Of a stretch of 64,000 nucleotides of DNA, positions 35,403-44,664 are shown one piece after another. The stretch spans positions 3,410,001 through 3,474,000 of the forward strand of contig NZ_CP161805.1 in the NCBI RefSeq assembly GCF_040801785.1. Direction: 5' to 3'. Numbering within the stretch: position 1 is the stretch's first letter; each line of letters opens with the position of its first letter. Under the pieces are notes generated by a model that worked only from the letters and a program-made list of their open reading frames with translations, was not told where the DNA came from and did no database searches. The position numbers were made by a program, and so were the translations under genes. Origin of the DNA: Sulfitobacter sp. LCG007. Lineage in GTDB: Bacteria > Pseudomonadota > Alphaproteobacteria > Rhodobacterales > Rhodobacteraceae.

Positions 35403-37098
35403 ACGGTTCCGCATCCGGCGTACGATACCGGCGCCCCCGGAAAGCGCCCCCAGCGGTGCCGACAGCGGTCACGAGCCCTTGCGCCTGCGTCCGGCCACCG
35501 CCGATGCCAGCGCCACCGCGGTCCTCGAGCGCCGCGCCCGGATGCAAGCCGTGGGAGCCGACACGTCCAGCCCGACCGAGGACCCGCAAAAGCCGGAACC
35601 CGCGCCGGCCCGGCCCGTCTCGGGCGGCACGCGTCCCGAGCTCGACCTCGAGAAGATCCGCCAGGAGGGTCTGACCGGCCGCCAGTTGCGCATGGCGCGT
35701 CGCGTGGCCCAGAAGCACGGGCTGGCGGCCGCATCGGATTTCGAGGCTGTGAAAGTGCTCCGGCAAAATGGTATCGACCCGTTCCAGCGGTCTAACATGC
35801 TCGAACTCGTCGTGCCGCGGAAGGACCAGGCCAGAGCCACCCCTCTCGAGCCTGCCGAAGGCGGATGGGCGAACCCCTCGATCAACCTGCCCCAGACAGT
35901 ACCGACCGGCGACCGCTATCTGCCGTCCACCGATACGAGCCCGGTCGAACGGCGCAATCGCGAGATCTCCGAAATCCAGCGCGACATCACGCGGCGGCGT
36001 CGTCGGAAGATGGCCCTGCTGTTTGTCCGCCTCGCATTCTTCGTCTTCCTGCCGACGATCGCCGCGGGCTGGTACTACTTCACGATTGCCACGCCGATGT
36101 ACGAAACCCATTCCGAATTCGTGATCCTGCAAGCCGACGGACAGGCCGGTGCGGGGATGGGCGGGATGCTCACCGGCTCGCAATTCGCCACCAACCAGGA
36201 CAGCATCGTGGTGCAGTCCTATCTCGAATCCAAGGACGCCATGTTGCGGCTCGACCGGGATGCGGGCTTCAAGGCGCATTTTTCGCAGGAAAGCATCGAC
36301 CCGATCCAGCGTCTCGAGGCCAGCCCCACGAACGAGGCCGCCTACAAGATCTACAAGAAGAACATCAAGGTGGGCTACGACCCGACGGAAGGCGTGCTGC
36401 GGATGGACGTGATCGCCGCCGATCCGCAGGTCTCGGCGAAGTTTTCCGAGGCGCTGATCTCTTATGCCGAGGAGCGCGTCAACGACATCAGCCAGCAGAA
36501 GCGCGGCGACCAGATGGCCGACGCCGAGGCAAGCTTTGCCCAGGCCGAGGCCGAGCGCCGGGCAGCGCAGCAGGCGCTCGTGCAGCTCCAGATCGAGGGC
36601 GCGACGCTTGACCCCGAAGCCGTGATCGCAAGCCTTCGCACGCAGATCACCAATATCGAGATGCAATTGCAGGAGAAGGAACTGGAACTCGCGGCCCTTC
36701 TCGACAACGCGCGGCCGAACCAGTCGCGCGTGGACGGCGCACGGGCGGATATCGGGCGGTTCAACCGGCTGCTTGAACAGCTCAACGCCAGGATGACCGA
36801 CGCGAGCCAGGGCGAAAACTCGCTGGCGCAGCTTTCAGTCCGGCTCCAGATGGCGCAGGCCGATCTCGCCACGCGCGACATGATGCTGCAATCGGCCCTC
36901 CAGCAGGTCGAGCAGACCCGAATGGAGGCGAACCGGCAGGTTCGCTACCTGACCACCAGCGTGCGCCCGGTGGCCCCAGAGGAAGCGACCTACCCGCGCA
37001 AGTTCGAGAACACCGTGCTCGCCTTTTTCATATTCGCCGGAATCTATCTTATGATATCGCTGACCGCCTCCATATTGAGGGAACAGGTAACGTCATGA
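35380..37098 (+). CDS. kpsE: Capsule polysaccharide export inner-membrane protein (KpsE-like)
   Basis: This 572-residue polysaccharide co-polymerase has a long, proline- and charge-rich N-terminal cytoplasmic region (about residues 1-200, with no homology I can name). A membrane helix follows ([20 protein letters not shown], about 213-232), then a periplasmic coiled-coil domain rich in Ala/Glu/Gln (about 370-520) and a C-terminal membrane helix ([17 protein letters not shown]). KpsE links the ABC exporter to the outer-membrane channel KpsD. The extended N-terminus makes it longer than E. coli KpsE (about 380). Its stop overlaps the kdsA start (ATGA). Confidence 0.87.
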   Translation: MTTKPKAKRFRIRRTIPAPPESAPSGADSGHEPLRLRPATADASATAVLERRARMQAVGADTSSPTEDPQKPEPAPARPVSGGTRPELDLEKIRQEGLTGRQLRMARRVAQKHGLAAASDFEAVKVLRQNGIDPFQRSNMLELVVPRKDQARATPLEPAEGGWANPSINLPQTVPTGDRYLPSTDTSPVERRNREISEIQRDITRRRRRKMALLFVRLAFFVFLPTIAAGWYYFTIATPMYETHSEFVILQADGQAGAGMGGMLTGSQFATNQDSIVVQSYLESKDAMLRLDRDAGFKAHFSQESIDPIQRLEASPTNEAAYKIYKKNIKVGYDPTEGVLRMDVIAADPQVSAKFSEALISYAEERVNDISQQKRGDQMADAEASFAQAEAERRAAQQALVQLQIEGATLDPEAVIASLRTQITNIEMQLQEKELELAALLDNARPNQSRVDGARADIGRFNRLLEQLNARMTDASQGENSLAQLSVRLQMAQADLATRDMMLQSALQQVEQTRMEANRQVRYLTTSVRPVAPEEATYPRKFENTVLAFFIFAGIYLMISLTASILREQVTS

Positions 37099-37928
37099 CG
37101 GATATTTCGGTAGGTCGGCTGACCATTGGCAATGCGCGCCCGCTGACGGTGATCGCGGGGCCTTGCCAGCTTGAAAGCGAAGACCATGCCCAGATGATCG
37201 CGGGCAAGATGAAAGAGGCTTGCGACGCGGCCGGGGCGCAATATGTCTTCAAGGCAAGCTACGACAAGGCGAACCGGACGTCTCTGACCGGGGTCCGCGG
37301 TCTTGGCATCGACGAGGGGCTGAAGATCCTGCAGTCGGTGGGCAAGGCCATGGGGGTGCCAGTCCTGACCGACGTCCACAACGAGGCGCAATGCGCCCTC
37401 GCGGCGGAAGCGGCCGACATCCTGCAAATCCCGGCCTTCCTGTCACGCCAGACCGATATGCTGCTGGCGGCAGGCAGGACCGGGGCCGCGATCAACGTCA
37501 AGAAGGGCCAGTTCCTGGCGCCCTGGGACATGCCCAATGTAGTGGCAAAGATCGAGAGCACCGGGAACAAGCGCATCCTGCTGACCGAGCGTGGCACTTC
37601 CTTCGGTTACAACACCCTAGTCGCCGATATGCGCGCTCTGCCCCAGATGGCACAGACCGGCTATCCGGTCGTGATGGACGCGACGCATTCGGTCCAGCAG
37701 CCGGGCGGCAAGGGCGGCTCGTCGGGCGGTCAGCGTGAATTCGCACCGGTCATGGCCCGGGCTGCTGTGGCCATCGGCGTGGCGGCGGTCTTCATCGAAA
37801 CGCATGAAGACCCCGACAACGCGCCCTCGGACGGTCCCAACATGATTCACCTGCATGACATGCCGGCGCTGATAGACACACTGATGAAGTTCGACGCTTT
37901 GGCCAAGGCCGACCCCATTACACTCTGA
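37095..37928 (+). CDS. kdsA: 3-deoxy-8-phosphooctulonate (Kdo-8-P) synthase
   Basis: This 277-residue cytoplasmic enzyme condenses phosphoenolpyruvate with arabinose 5-phosphate to give Kdo-8-phosphate. Signatures include [14 protein letters not shown] (about residues 18-31), [11 protein letters not shown] (about 54-64), [11 protein letters not shown] and [11 protein letters not shown]. Kdo is needed for lipid A cores and for the poly-Kdo linker on ABC-exported capsules. Its four-base overlap with kpsE supports a role in capsule supply, although it may also be the housekeeping copy. Confidence 0.96.
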   Translation: MTDISVGRLTIGNARPLTVIAGPCQLESEDHAQMIAGKMKEACDAAGAQYVFKASYDKANRTSLTGVRGLGIDEGLKILQSVGKAMGVPVLTDVHNEAQCALAAEAADILQIPAFLSRQTDMLLAAGRTGAAINVKKGQFLAPWDMPNVVAKIESTGNKRILLTERGTSFGYNTLVADMRALPQMAQTGYPVVMDATHSVQQPGGKGGSSGGQREFAPVMARAAVAIGVAAVFIETHEDPDNAPSDGPNMIHLHDMPALIDTLMKFDALAKADPITL

Positions 37929-37953
37929 CTTTCCCTATTCGCGAGTATTTTTC

Positions 37954-39450
37954 ATGAAGAAACCGGCCGCCACCGTGATCCCGAATACGTGGGAGTTCCT
38001 GCGCGATCCGATGATCGCCCCGACCGGATTCCGGGAATACGATGCGCGCTGGAAATATCCCGACGACATCAACCTGCCCGGCATGACGGCGCTTGGCCTT
38101 GGGCTTGGCACCCAGATGCAGCGGCGCGGGATCGAACCCGTGATCGCGGTCGCGAATGACTACCGGGATTATTCTCTGTCGATCAAGAACGCGCTCATCA
38201 TCGGGCTGATACAGGCCGGGATCCGCGTGCGCGACATCGGCCCGGCCCTGTCGCCGATGGCCTATTTCGCCCAGTTCCATCTGGACGCGCCCGCCGTGGC
38301 CATGGTGACGGCCAGTCACAACCCGAACGGCTGGACCGGCGTGAAGATGGGCTTCGAGCGGCCGCTGACCCATGGCCCGGACGAGATGGCCGAGCTGCGC
38401 GACATCGTCCTTGAGGGCAAGGGAGAGGCGCGCTTGGGAGGCGCCTATGAATTCGTGGACGGCGTGCGGGAAGCCTATCTTGACGATCTCGTGGGCGATT
38501 TCCGCATGTCGCGTCCGCTCAAGGTCGTCTGCGCCACGGGCAACGGCACCGCCTCGGCCTTCGCGCCCGAGCTTTTCCGGCGCATCGGTGTCGAGGTGGT
38601 CGAAAGCCACAACAGGCTCGACTACACCTTTCCGAACTACAATCCGAACCCCGAGGCCATGGAGATGCTCCACGACATGGCCGACACGGTGAAACGCTCG
38701 GGCGCCGACTTCGCGCTTGGCTTTGACGGCGACGGCGACCGCTGCGGCGTGGTGGACGACGAGGGCGAAGAGATCTTCGCCGACAAGGTGGGCGTGATCA
38801 TGGCCCGCGATCTGGCGAAACTTCATCCGGGCGCGACCTTCGTGGCGGATGTGAAGTCCACCGGGCTATTCGCCTCGGACCCGGAACTGAAGAAACACGG
38901 GATCAAGGCCGATTACTGGAAGACCGGCCATAGCCACATGAAACGCCGGGTCAAAGAGTTGGGCGCGCTCGCCGGGTTCGAGAAGTCGGGCCACTACTTC
39001 CTCGCCGAACCGATCGGGCGCGGCTACGACTGCGGGATGCGGGTCGCGGTCGAGATCTGCAAGCTGATGGACCGCAATCCCGACAAGTCGATGTCGGACC
39101 TGCGCCGTGCCCTGCCCCGGACCTGGTCGACGCCCACAATGTCGCCCTATGCCGCCGATACCGAAAAATACGCCATTCTCGACCGTGTGGTTGACCTGCT
39201 CGCACAGCGCGCGGACGAAGGCGGCACGCTGGGCGGACGGGCGATCAAGGGGCTCGTCACCGTGAACGGCGCCCGGGTCATCCTCGACAACGGGGGCTGG
39301 GGTCTGGTGCGGGCCTCGTCGAACACGCCCAACCTCGTGGTGGTCTGCGAAAGCCCTGAGAGCGAGGAGGAGCTGCGCGCGATCTTTTCCGATCTCGACG
39401 CGGTGATCCGGACCGAGCCGGGCGTGGGCGATTACGACCAGACCTTCTGA
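37954..39450 (+). CDS. Phosphomannomutase/phosphoglucomutase
   Basis: This 498-residue protein is of the alpha-D-phosphohexomutase family. The phosphoserine loop MVTASHNPNGWTG (about residues 111-123), the metal-binding loop GFDGDGDRCGVV (about 259-270), the sugar-binding FEKSGHYF and a C-terminal phosphate-binding domain are present. It interconverts hexose 1- and 6-phosphates to feed nucleotide sugars for surface polysaccharide. It starts 25 bases after kdsA in the same direction and likely continues the polysaccharide transcription unit. Mannose or glucose preference cannot be decided from sequence. Confidence 0.93.
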   Translation: MKKPAATVIPNTWEFLRDPMIAPTGFREYDARWKYPDDINLPGMTALGLGLGTQMQRRGIEPVIAVANDYRDYSLSIKNALIIGLIQAGIRVRDIGPALSPMAYFAQFHLDAPAVAMVTASHNPNGWTGVKMGFERPLTHGPDEMAELRDIVLEGKGEARLGGAYEFVDGVREAYLDDLVGDFRMSRPLKVVCATGNGTASAFAPELFRRIGVEVVESHNRLDYTFPNYNPNPEAMEMLHDMADTVKRSGADFALGFDGDGDRCGVVDDEGEEIFADKVGVIMARDLAKLHPGATFVADVKSTGLFASDPELKKHGIKADYWKTGHSHMKRRVKELGALAGFEKSGHYFLAEPIGRGYDCGMRVAVEICKLMDRNPDKSMSDLRRALPRTWSTPTMSPYAADTEKYAILDRVVDLLAQRADEGGTLGGRAIKGLVTVNGARVILDNGGWGLVRASSNTPNLVVVCESPESEEELRAIFSDLDAVIRTEPGVGDYDQTF

Positions 39451-39514
39451 CCCTGCGTTGCAAGGCGTCGCGAAGCCCTTTCGCGAAAGCCCGCGATAAG
39501 CTATGGCGCGCGGG

Positions 39515-40885
39515 ATGAGCACCAACCCGCCCGACCTTCGCCCTGACCTCGCGCCCCGCGCGCGCCTGTCCGACGCACCCCGCGCCGGCCAGCCGACCAT
39601 CGGCATGGTCTCGCTGGGCTGCCCGAAGGCGCTGGTCGACAGCGAACGCATCCTGACGCGCTTGCGCGCCGAGGGTTACGGGATCTCTCCAGACTATTCC
39701 GGCGCGGATGCGGTAATCGTGAATACCTGCGGGTTCCTCGATTCGGCCAAGGCCGAAAGCCTCGAGGCCATCGGCGAGGCGCTGAGCGAGAACGGCAGGG
39801 TGATCGTGACCGGCTGCCTCGGGGCGGAGCCCGAATACATCACCGGGGCGCATCCAAAGGTGCTGGCCGTGACCGGACCGCATCAGTACGAGCAGGTGCT
39901 CGACGCGGTCCATGCCGCCGTGCCGCCTGCCCCCGATCCCTTCGTGGACCTGCTGCCAGCCTCGGGCGTATCGCTCACGCCGCGCCATTTCAGCTACCTG
40001 AAGATCTCCGAGGGCTGCAACCACAAGTGCCGCTTCTGCATCATCCCCGACATGCGCGGGCGTCTGCAGTCGCGTCCCGCCCACGCGGTCATGCGAGAGG
40101 CCGAGAAGCTGGTGCAGGCCGGTGTGAAGGAACTGCTGGTGATCTCGCAGGACACCTCTGCCTATGGCGTCGATATCCGCCACGCCGAGGATCGCGGGCA
40201 CCGGGCGCATATCACCGACCTCGCCCGCGATCTGGGAAGCCTCGGCGCCTGGGTGCGGCTGCATTACGTCTACCCCTACCCCCATGTGCGCCAGCTGATC
40301 CCGCTGATGGCCGACGGGCTGGTTCTGCCCTATCTCGACATCCCCTTCCAGCATGCCCATCCCGAAGTGCTGCGCCGAATGGCCCGCCCGGCTGCCGCCG
40401 CAAAGACGCTGGACGAGATCGCCGCCTGGCGCGCCATCTGCCCGGACCTGACCCTGCGCTCGACCTTCATCGTGGGCTATCCCGGCGAGACCGAGGCGGA
40501 ATTCCAGACGCTGCTCGACTGGCTTGACGAGGCGCAGCTCGACCGTGTCGGGTGCTTCAAATACGAAAACGTCGCCGGTGCCCGATCGAACGACTTGCCT
40601 GACCACGTCCCTGAATCGCTGAAACAGGAGCGTTGGGAGCGCTTCATGGAAAAGGCGCAGTCCATATCCGAGGCAAAGCTAGCCGCGAAGGTGGGGCGCA
40701 GCATGGACGTCATCGTGGATCAGGTCGATGCGGATGCCGCGACGTGCCGGACCATGGCAGACGCGCCCGAGATCGACGGCAACCTCTTCATCGACGAAGG
40801 TCACGAAACGCTTAGGCCGGGCGAAATCGTCCGGGTCACCGTAGACGAGGCCGGTGAATACGACCTGTGGGGCCGCCTTTCCTGA
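39515..40885 (+). CDS. rimO: Ribosomal protein S12 methylthiotransferase RimO
   Basis: This 456-residue radical SAM enzyme methylthiolates an Asp of ribosomal protein S12. The N-terminal MTTase domain reads [18 protein letters not shown] (Cys about residue 36) with NTCGFLDSA and TGCLG supplying the other two cluster cysteines. The radical SAM motif is CNHKCRFC (about 168-175), and a TRAM domain ends the protein. An in-frame start at 39503 would add four residues; ATG 39515 is preferred as [12 protein letters not shown]. It appears monocistronic. Confidence 0.96.
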   Translation: MSTNPPDLRPDLAPRARLSDAPRAGQPTIGMVSLGCPKALVDSERILTRLRAEGYGISPDYSGADAVIVNTCGFLDSAKAESLEAIGEALSENGRVIVTGCLGAEPEYITGAHPKVLAVTGPHQYEQVLDAVHAAVPPAPDPFVDLLPASGVSLTPRHFSYLKISEGCNHKCRFCIIPDMRGRLQSRPAHAVMREAEKLVQAGVKELLVISQDTSAYGVDIRHAEDRGHRAHITDLARDLGSLGAWVRLHYVYPYPHVRQLIPLMADGLVLPYLDIPFQHAHPEVLRRMARPAAAAKTLDEIAAWRAICPDLTLRSTFIVGYPGETEAEFQTLLDWLDEAQLDRVGCFKYENVAGARSNDLPDHVPESLKQERWERFMEKAQSISEAKLAAKVGRSMDVIVDQVDADAATCRTMADAPEIDGNLFIDEGHETLRPGEIVRVTVDEAGEYDLWGRLS

Positions 40886-41028
40886 CAGGTCGCGCCCGGC
40901 GCACTTCCTGAAATTCGACAGCACGTAGACCCGAAGCCGGAAATCGCTTTCTGGCGTCTACATGTTGTGGCCCTTGCCCTCGATGGAACCAAATAGCGAC
41001 TGCGCGGTTTCCCCTTTAGGAGTATCGC

Positions 41029-41064
41029 TTGCAATGTTCTATTTTTGTTCCTATTTTATCCACA
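41029..41064 (+). promoter_or_regulatory. Predicted promoter with an overlapping DnaA box
   Basis: TTGCAA (41029-41034), 17 bases, then TATTTT (41052-41057) form a good sigma-70-type promoter in an unusually AT-rich stretch. A perfect DnaA box, TTATCCACA (41056-41064), overlaps the -10 element and the likely transcription start. It lies 32 bases upstream of the small two-repeat gene. Confidence 0.55.
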
Positions 41065-41095
41065 GGTGATGTTCCAGCATGGAGGAGCATGTGTC

Positions 41096-41449
41096 ATGAG
41101 CCATCAACCACGCATTCCCGGTCTATTCAGTCCGGACCAGGGCGCCCTGCCGATTGCAGAGGCCCTTCCCGCCACTGAAAAGCAGCTTCGCTTTGCCCAT
41201 CAACTGGTTCTCAGGACCGGCGACAGCCTGCCTGAAGGCATCACGGGCAACCGCTCTGCCCTGTCTCGCTGGATTGACGCCCACAAGGATGCGGCGAAGC
41301 GCCAGCAGGCGGTATCGGACGTACCTTCCTCAAAGCAGGTGGCCTACGCCGAACGCATCGCGCGGATCCGGCGGCGCGATATTCCGAGAGAATGCTTCCG
41401 CGATCGCCTGCTGATGTCGAAATGGATCGACAGCAACAAGCCGCACTAG
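41096..41449 (+). CDS. Small protein with two copies of a Lys-Gln/Trp-Ile-Asp motif
   Basis: This 117-residue protein has no signal peptide and no family I can name firmly. It contains a tandem repeat of about 38 residues. Copy 1 starts ATEKQLRFAHQL and ends SALSRWIDAHK (about residues 23-61); copy 2 starts SSKQVAYAERIA and ends LLMSKWIDSNK (about 77-115). Similar KQ...A...WID modules occur at the C-termini of some topoisomerases and plasmid DNA-processing proteins, suggesting nucleic-acid binding. ATG 41096 follows GGAGG at 41081. It converges on the M48 gene with a 7-base gap. Confidence 0.7.
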   Translation: MSHQPRIPGLFSPDQGALPIAEALPATEKQLRFAHQLVLRTGDSLPEGITGNRSALSRWIDAHKDAAKRQQAVSDVPSSKQVAYAERIARIRRRDIPRECFRDRLLMSKWIDSNKPH

Positions 41450-41456
41450 ACGAACA

Positions 41457-42185
41457 TCACAAGCCGGCAGCGGTGCGGCGGACGATCTCGAGCCGCTGCG
41501 CGTTGGGCGGATGCGTCCCGAGGAACCTGTCGCCCGGGTCGGGAATGCGCCGGAAGAACTCCGACCCTCGGATCGGATCGTATCCGGCCCGCGCGGTGAT
41601 CACGGTTCCCAGCGCGTCCGCCTCCAGTTCGAAGTCCTTGGAATAGGTCCGCGCGCCGAGTTCGGCACCGCTGCGCTTCGCCGTTTCGATATCGGCCTGC
41701 GCTCCCCCCAGCAGGACGGCGACGCTACCTGCGATCACCGCGCCGGCGATGGCGTTCTGTTGCTGGCGCGCGATATGGCCCAGAATGTGGTGCGATGCCT
41801 CGTGGCTCATCACGAAAGCCATCTCGTCGGGATTGCGGGCATCCGCGATCAGGCCGAGCGTGAAGGCAAGCACGGGCCGCCCCGAACGGTCCAGCGTCTG
41901 GTATGCATTGGCAGACTGCCCGCGCCGATCGTCGACCACGATGATGAAGTCGCAGTTTACGCCAAACGTGCGGGAACGACATTCGCTTTCCGCGACCGAT
42001 TCTACCGTTCTCACGACCTGAACGAAGTTTCGGGCCGCCTGGCTGGCAGAGAGCGGCTTCGTTCCGTCCCGCTCGAGCCCATCCTGTCCGGGCTGCGGCT
42101 TGGTCAGAATCACCGGTCCGGGCGCCGCCGAGCAGGCAGACAGCAGCCCGACGATCACGAGTGCGGCCAGCGCTTTGAATATCAT
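41457..42185 (-). CDS. M48 family zinc metalloprotease lipoprotein
   Basis: This 242-residue predicted lipoprotein has a signal peptide with lipobox LLSACSAA (Cys at about residue 18). The zinc motif HEASHH (HExxH) lies in FVMSHEASHHILGHIARQQQ (about 129-148), and the third ligand is probably Glu in FELEADALGTVI. Such short M48 proteases act in envelope protein quality control. It is transcribed leftward, with a 123-base gap to the divergent small gene at 42309. Confidence 0.91.
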   Translation of the reverse strand: MIFKALAALVIVGLLSACSAAPGPVILTKPQPGQDGLERDGTKPLSASQAARNFVQVVRTVESVAESECRSRTFGVNCDFIIVVDDRRGQSANAYQTLDRSGRPVLAFTLGLIADARNPDEMAFVMSHEASHHILGHIARQQQNAIAGAVIAGSVAVLLGGAQADIETAKRSGAELGARTYSKDFELEADALGTVITARAGYDPIRGSEFFRRIPDPGDRFLGTHPPNAQRLEIVRRTAAGL

Positions 42186-42308
42186 GTCGAAGGGTCCTCG
42201 ATCCGTCGATGTTTACCATGTTCTAGCACGTCGCGGACGCGGAGCCAGCGCCATCCCGCATCCCTGTTGCCCTCTTGCAATGGCAGGTAGCGGGCTTAGT
42301 GTGGCGCC

Positions 42309-42536
42309 ATGTTTACCATCGAGCACGAATTCGATGCGACCGTTATCACCCTTGTCGATGACGGTGGCGCGCCCCTGCAGGAAGACGTCGTCGTCCATGT
42401 GACCGAAAGCGCGGTCCTGCTGAACCAGTACGATCCGCGCAACGACCGGACGGTGTCCATCTCGCTGTCGCCCGAGCAGTGGCGCGATCTCACGGCGGCG
42501 CTCCATCTGCCCGAAGGTGTCTATCGCGCGGAGTGA
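42309..42536 (+). CDS. Small conserved protein of unknown function
   Basis: This 75-residue acidic, soluble protein starts MFTIEHEFDATVITLVDDGG and has a beta-rich N-terminal half followed by SLSPEQWRDLTAALHLPEGVY. I do not recognise the family. Codon use is normal for the window, and the gene sits 51 bases upstream of the PLP aminotransferase gene in the same direction, so the two may be co-transcribed. Confidence 0.7.
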   Translation: MFTIEHEFDATVITLVDDGGAPLQEDVVVHVTESAVLLNQYDPRNDRTVSISLSPEQWRDLTAALHLPEGVYRAE

Positions 42537-42587
42537 CTGGAACTGCAAGGGCCCGCGTGGCGCCCGGAACAATGGGAGGAGCGCGGC

Positions 42588-43454
42588 ATGGCGCAATCAT
42601 CAAGGATCATGACCTGGTTCGAGGGTCGCTGGCACGACGGAAACGTGCCGATCATGCGGGCGGCCGACCAGGGCGCCTGGCTTGGATCGACGGTCTTTGA
42701 CGGGGCGCGGATGTTCTCGGGGCTGGTGCCTGACCTCGAGACCCATTGCAATCGCGCCAACCGCTCGGCCGAGGCGATGACCATGACGCCCTCCATGGCC
42801 GTCCCGGACATGGTCGAGATCGCACGCGAGGGCCTCAGGCGCTTCGGGCGGGAAGAGGCCGTCTACATCCGCCCGATGTACTGGGCCGTGGACGGAGACA
42901 TCACCGCCATCGTTCCGGAACCAGACAGCACCCGCTTCGCGCTGTGCCTCGAAGCTATCCCGATGGCGGACGCCGGCGCCTCGGTGACGATCACCACGAC
43001 GCGCTTTCGCAGGCCGGTTCTGGAAAGCAGCGTCGTGAACGCCAAGGCGGGCTGCCTTTATCCCAACAACGCGCGGATGCTGAGAGAGGCGCGGGCCAAG
43101 GGCTTCGGCAACGCGCTGGTGGCGGACGCCATGGGCAATGTCGCTGAATCCGCCACATCCAACGTGTTCATGGTCCGGGACGGTGAGGTGTTCACGCCTA
43201 TCCCGAACGGCACCTTCCTAGCCGGGATCACCCGGGCACGCCACATCTCGAACATGCGCGCCGACGGCATCACGGTGCACGAGAGCGTGCTTTCGTTCCG
43301 GGATTTCCATGAAGCAGACGAGGTCTTCCTGTCCGGCAACATGTCGAAGGTCACCCCGGTGACGGCATTGGACGACACGCATTTCCAGATCGGTCCGGTG
43401 ACAAGACGGGTGCGTGAACTCTACTGGGACTGGGCGGCGTCGCAGCCGCTCTGA
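42588..43454 (+). CDS. Class IV PLP aminotransferase (branched-chain aminotransferase-like)
   Basis: This 288-residue fold-type IV PLP enzyme shows ADQGAWLGSTVFDGARMF at the N-terminus, the Schiff-base Lys in SSVVNAKAGCLYPNNARMLREAR (about residue 151), the cofactor-binding stretch NVAESATSNVFMVRDG (about 183-198) and GTFLAGITRARHI. The closest activity by motif is branched-chain amino acid transaminase; D-amino acid transaminase or aminodeoxychorismate lyase cannot be excluded. It starts 51 bases after the small gene at 42309. Confidence 0.88.
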   Translation: MAQSSRIMTWFEGRWHDGNVPIMRAADQGAWLGSTVFDGARMFSGLVPDLETHCNRANRSAEAMTMTPSMAVPDMVEIAREGLRRFGREEAVYIRPMYWAVDGDITAIVPEPDSTRFALCLEAIPMADAGASVTITTTRFRRPVLESSVVNAKAGCLYPNNARMLREARAKGFGNALVADAMGNVAESATSNVFMVRDGEVFTPIPNGTFLAGITRARHISNMRADGITVHESVLSFRDFHEADEVFLSGNMSKVTPVTALDDTHFQIGPVTRRVRELYWDWAASQPL

Positions 43455-43535
43455 CGGTCCGGCGGGCGTCGGCAGATTGCGATTGCACCGTCTTTCATCC
43501 GCCGCCATGATCGCGCCCGAGGGAGTGCCGAACGG

Positions 43536-43991
43536 ATGCGCAAGTTTCTCGTCGTTCTGGACGACAGCCGCGAATGCCTCAACGCAATGCGTTTCGCGGC
43601 CATGCGAGCCGCGAAGACCGGCGGCGGAGTCGAGATCCTGTCCGTCATTCCGCCCGACGAGTTCAACCACTGGATCGGCGTCGGCGAGGTGATGCGCGAA
43701 GAGGCGCGCGAGCGCATCGAGGTCCATTTCGAGGTCTTTGCGAAGTGGATGCGCGACCGGCAGGGTATCCAGCCGCAGCTGGTCATCCGGGAAGGCGAGC
43801 CCGTGGAAGAGATCATGGCCCAGATCAAGGACAATCCCGAGATCGGCGTTCTCGTGCTTGGCGCCGGAAGCGACAAGAAGGGCCCGGGACCCCTGGTCAC
43901 TCAGCTTTCGCGCAACTCCGGCGCACTTTCGGTTCCGATCACGATCGTGCCCGGCGATCTCAGCAAGGAACGTCTCGAAGCGATCACCTGA
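43536..43991 (+). CDS. Universal stress protein (UspA family)
   Basis: This 151-residue single-domain Usp starts MRKFLVVLDDSRECLNAMRF, with the conserved first strand and Asp. The ATP-binding loop of the nucleotide-binding subclass would be G-2x-G-9x-G-S/T. Here LGAGSDKKGPGPLVTQLSRNSG is a related but not exact version, so nucleotide binding is uncertain. The gene stands alone, 81 bases after the aminotransferase gene and upstream of the Irr-like box of the next gene. Confidence 0.9.
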   Translation: MRKFLVVLDDSRECLNAMRFAAMRAAKTGGGVEILSVIPPDEFNHWIGVGEVMREEARERIEVHFEVFAKWMRDRQGIQPQLVIREGEPVEEIMAQIKDNPEIGVLVLGAGSDKKGPGPLVTQLSRNSGALSVPITIVPGDLSKERLEAIT

Positions 43992-44031
43992 GCGCCCTCG
44001 ACCGGGCCTGCGAGATGTCCGTGGACATCGA

Positions 44032-44048
44032 TTTAGAACCGTTCCAAA
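44032..44048 (+). promoter_or_regulatory. Irr-type iron control element (ICE-like box)
   Basis: TTTAGAACCGTTCCAAA matches the alphaproteobacterial iron control element (TTTAGAA-n3-TTCTAAA) with one mismatch in the right half. It ends two bases before the -35 box of the predicted nifU-like gene promoter (44051), a position suited to Irr binding. Confidence 0.6.
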
Positions 44049-44050
44049 CC

Positions 44051-44079
44051 TTGACTTGGCGGCGTCAGCACGCATATCT
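44051..44079 (+). promoter_or_regulatory. Predicted sigma-70 promoter of the nifU-like gene
   Basis: TTGACT (44051-44056), a 17-base spacer and ATATCT (44074-44079) form a near-consensus promoter. The Shine-Dalgarno AAGGAGG (44090-44096) and the ATG at 44104 follow, giving a very short leader. Confidence 0.7.
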
Positions 44080-44103
44080 GGTGCAGGCCAAGGAGGCTTT
44101 CGC

Positions 44104-44664
44104 ATGTTCATCCAAACCGAATCCACACCCAATCCGGCGACGCTGAAATTTCTGCCGGGCCAGACCGTGCTCGAAATGGGGACAGCGGACTTTCCCTCTG
44201 CCTCAACCGCCTCGGCTTCGCCTCTCGCCACGCGGCTCTTCGCGGTCGAAGGCGTGTCGGGCGTGTTCTTCGGGACCGATTTCGTCACCGTCACGAAGGC
44301 CGAAGGGGTGGAATGGGACCACGTCAAGCCGGCGCTGCTGGGTGCGATCATGGAACACTTCCAGTCCGGCCAGCCCACGATGGCCGATGACAGCGCCCCT
44401 GCCTCCGGACATGCCGAGCATACGGGCGAGGACGGCGCGATCGTCGGGCAGATCAAGGAGCTTCTGGACAGCCGCGTGCGTCCGGCCGTCGCGCAGGACG
44501 GCGGAGACATCACATTCCACGGCTTCGACCGCGGCGTGGTCTACCTGCACATGCAGGGCGCCTGCGCGGGCTGCCCCTCTTCGACGCTGACGCTGAAGAT
44601 GGGAATCGAGAACCTGCTCCGTCACTACATTCCCGAGGTGACCGAGGTGAGACCGGTTGCCTGA
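44104..44664 (+). CDS. NifU family Fe-S scaffold protein (Nfu type)
   Basis: This 186-residue Nfu-type protein carries or transfers Fe-S clusters. The N-terminal Nfu_N domain begins MFIQTESTPNPATLKFLPGQ. The C-terminal NifU domain holds the CxxC motif in MQGACAGCPSSTLTLKMGIE (about residues 152-171) after AQDGGDITFHGF. An Irr-like box and a strong promoter lie immediately upstream, fitting iron control. The tsaB start codon overlaps its last eight bases, so nifU, tsaB and rimI form one operon. Confidence 0.94.
   Translation: MFIQTESTPNPATLKFLPGQTVLEMGTADFPSASTASASPLATRLFAVEGVSGVFFGTDFVTVTKAEGVEWDHVKPALLGAIMEHFQSGQPTMADDSAPASGHAEHTGEDGAIVGQIKELLDSRVRPAVAQDGGDITFHGFDRGVVYLHMQGACAGCPSSTLTLKMGIENLLRHYIPEVTEVRPVA

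Noticed and set aside
41029-41070. DnaA box and AT-rich stretch as a replication origin
   Set aside because: Only one perfect box, and no cluster, parA/parB, repABC or dnaA gene nearby; a regulatory role at the promoter is simpler.
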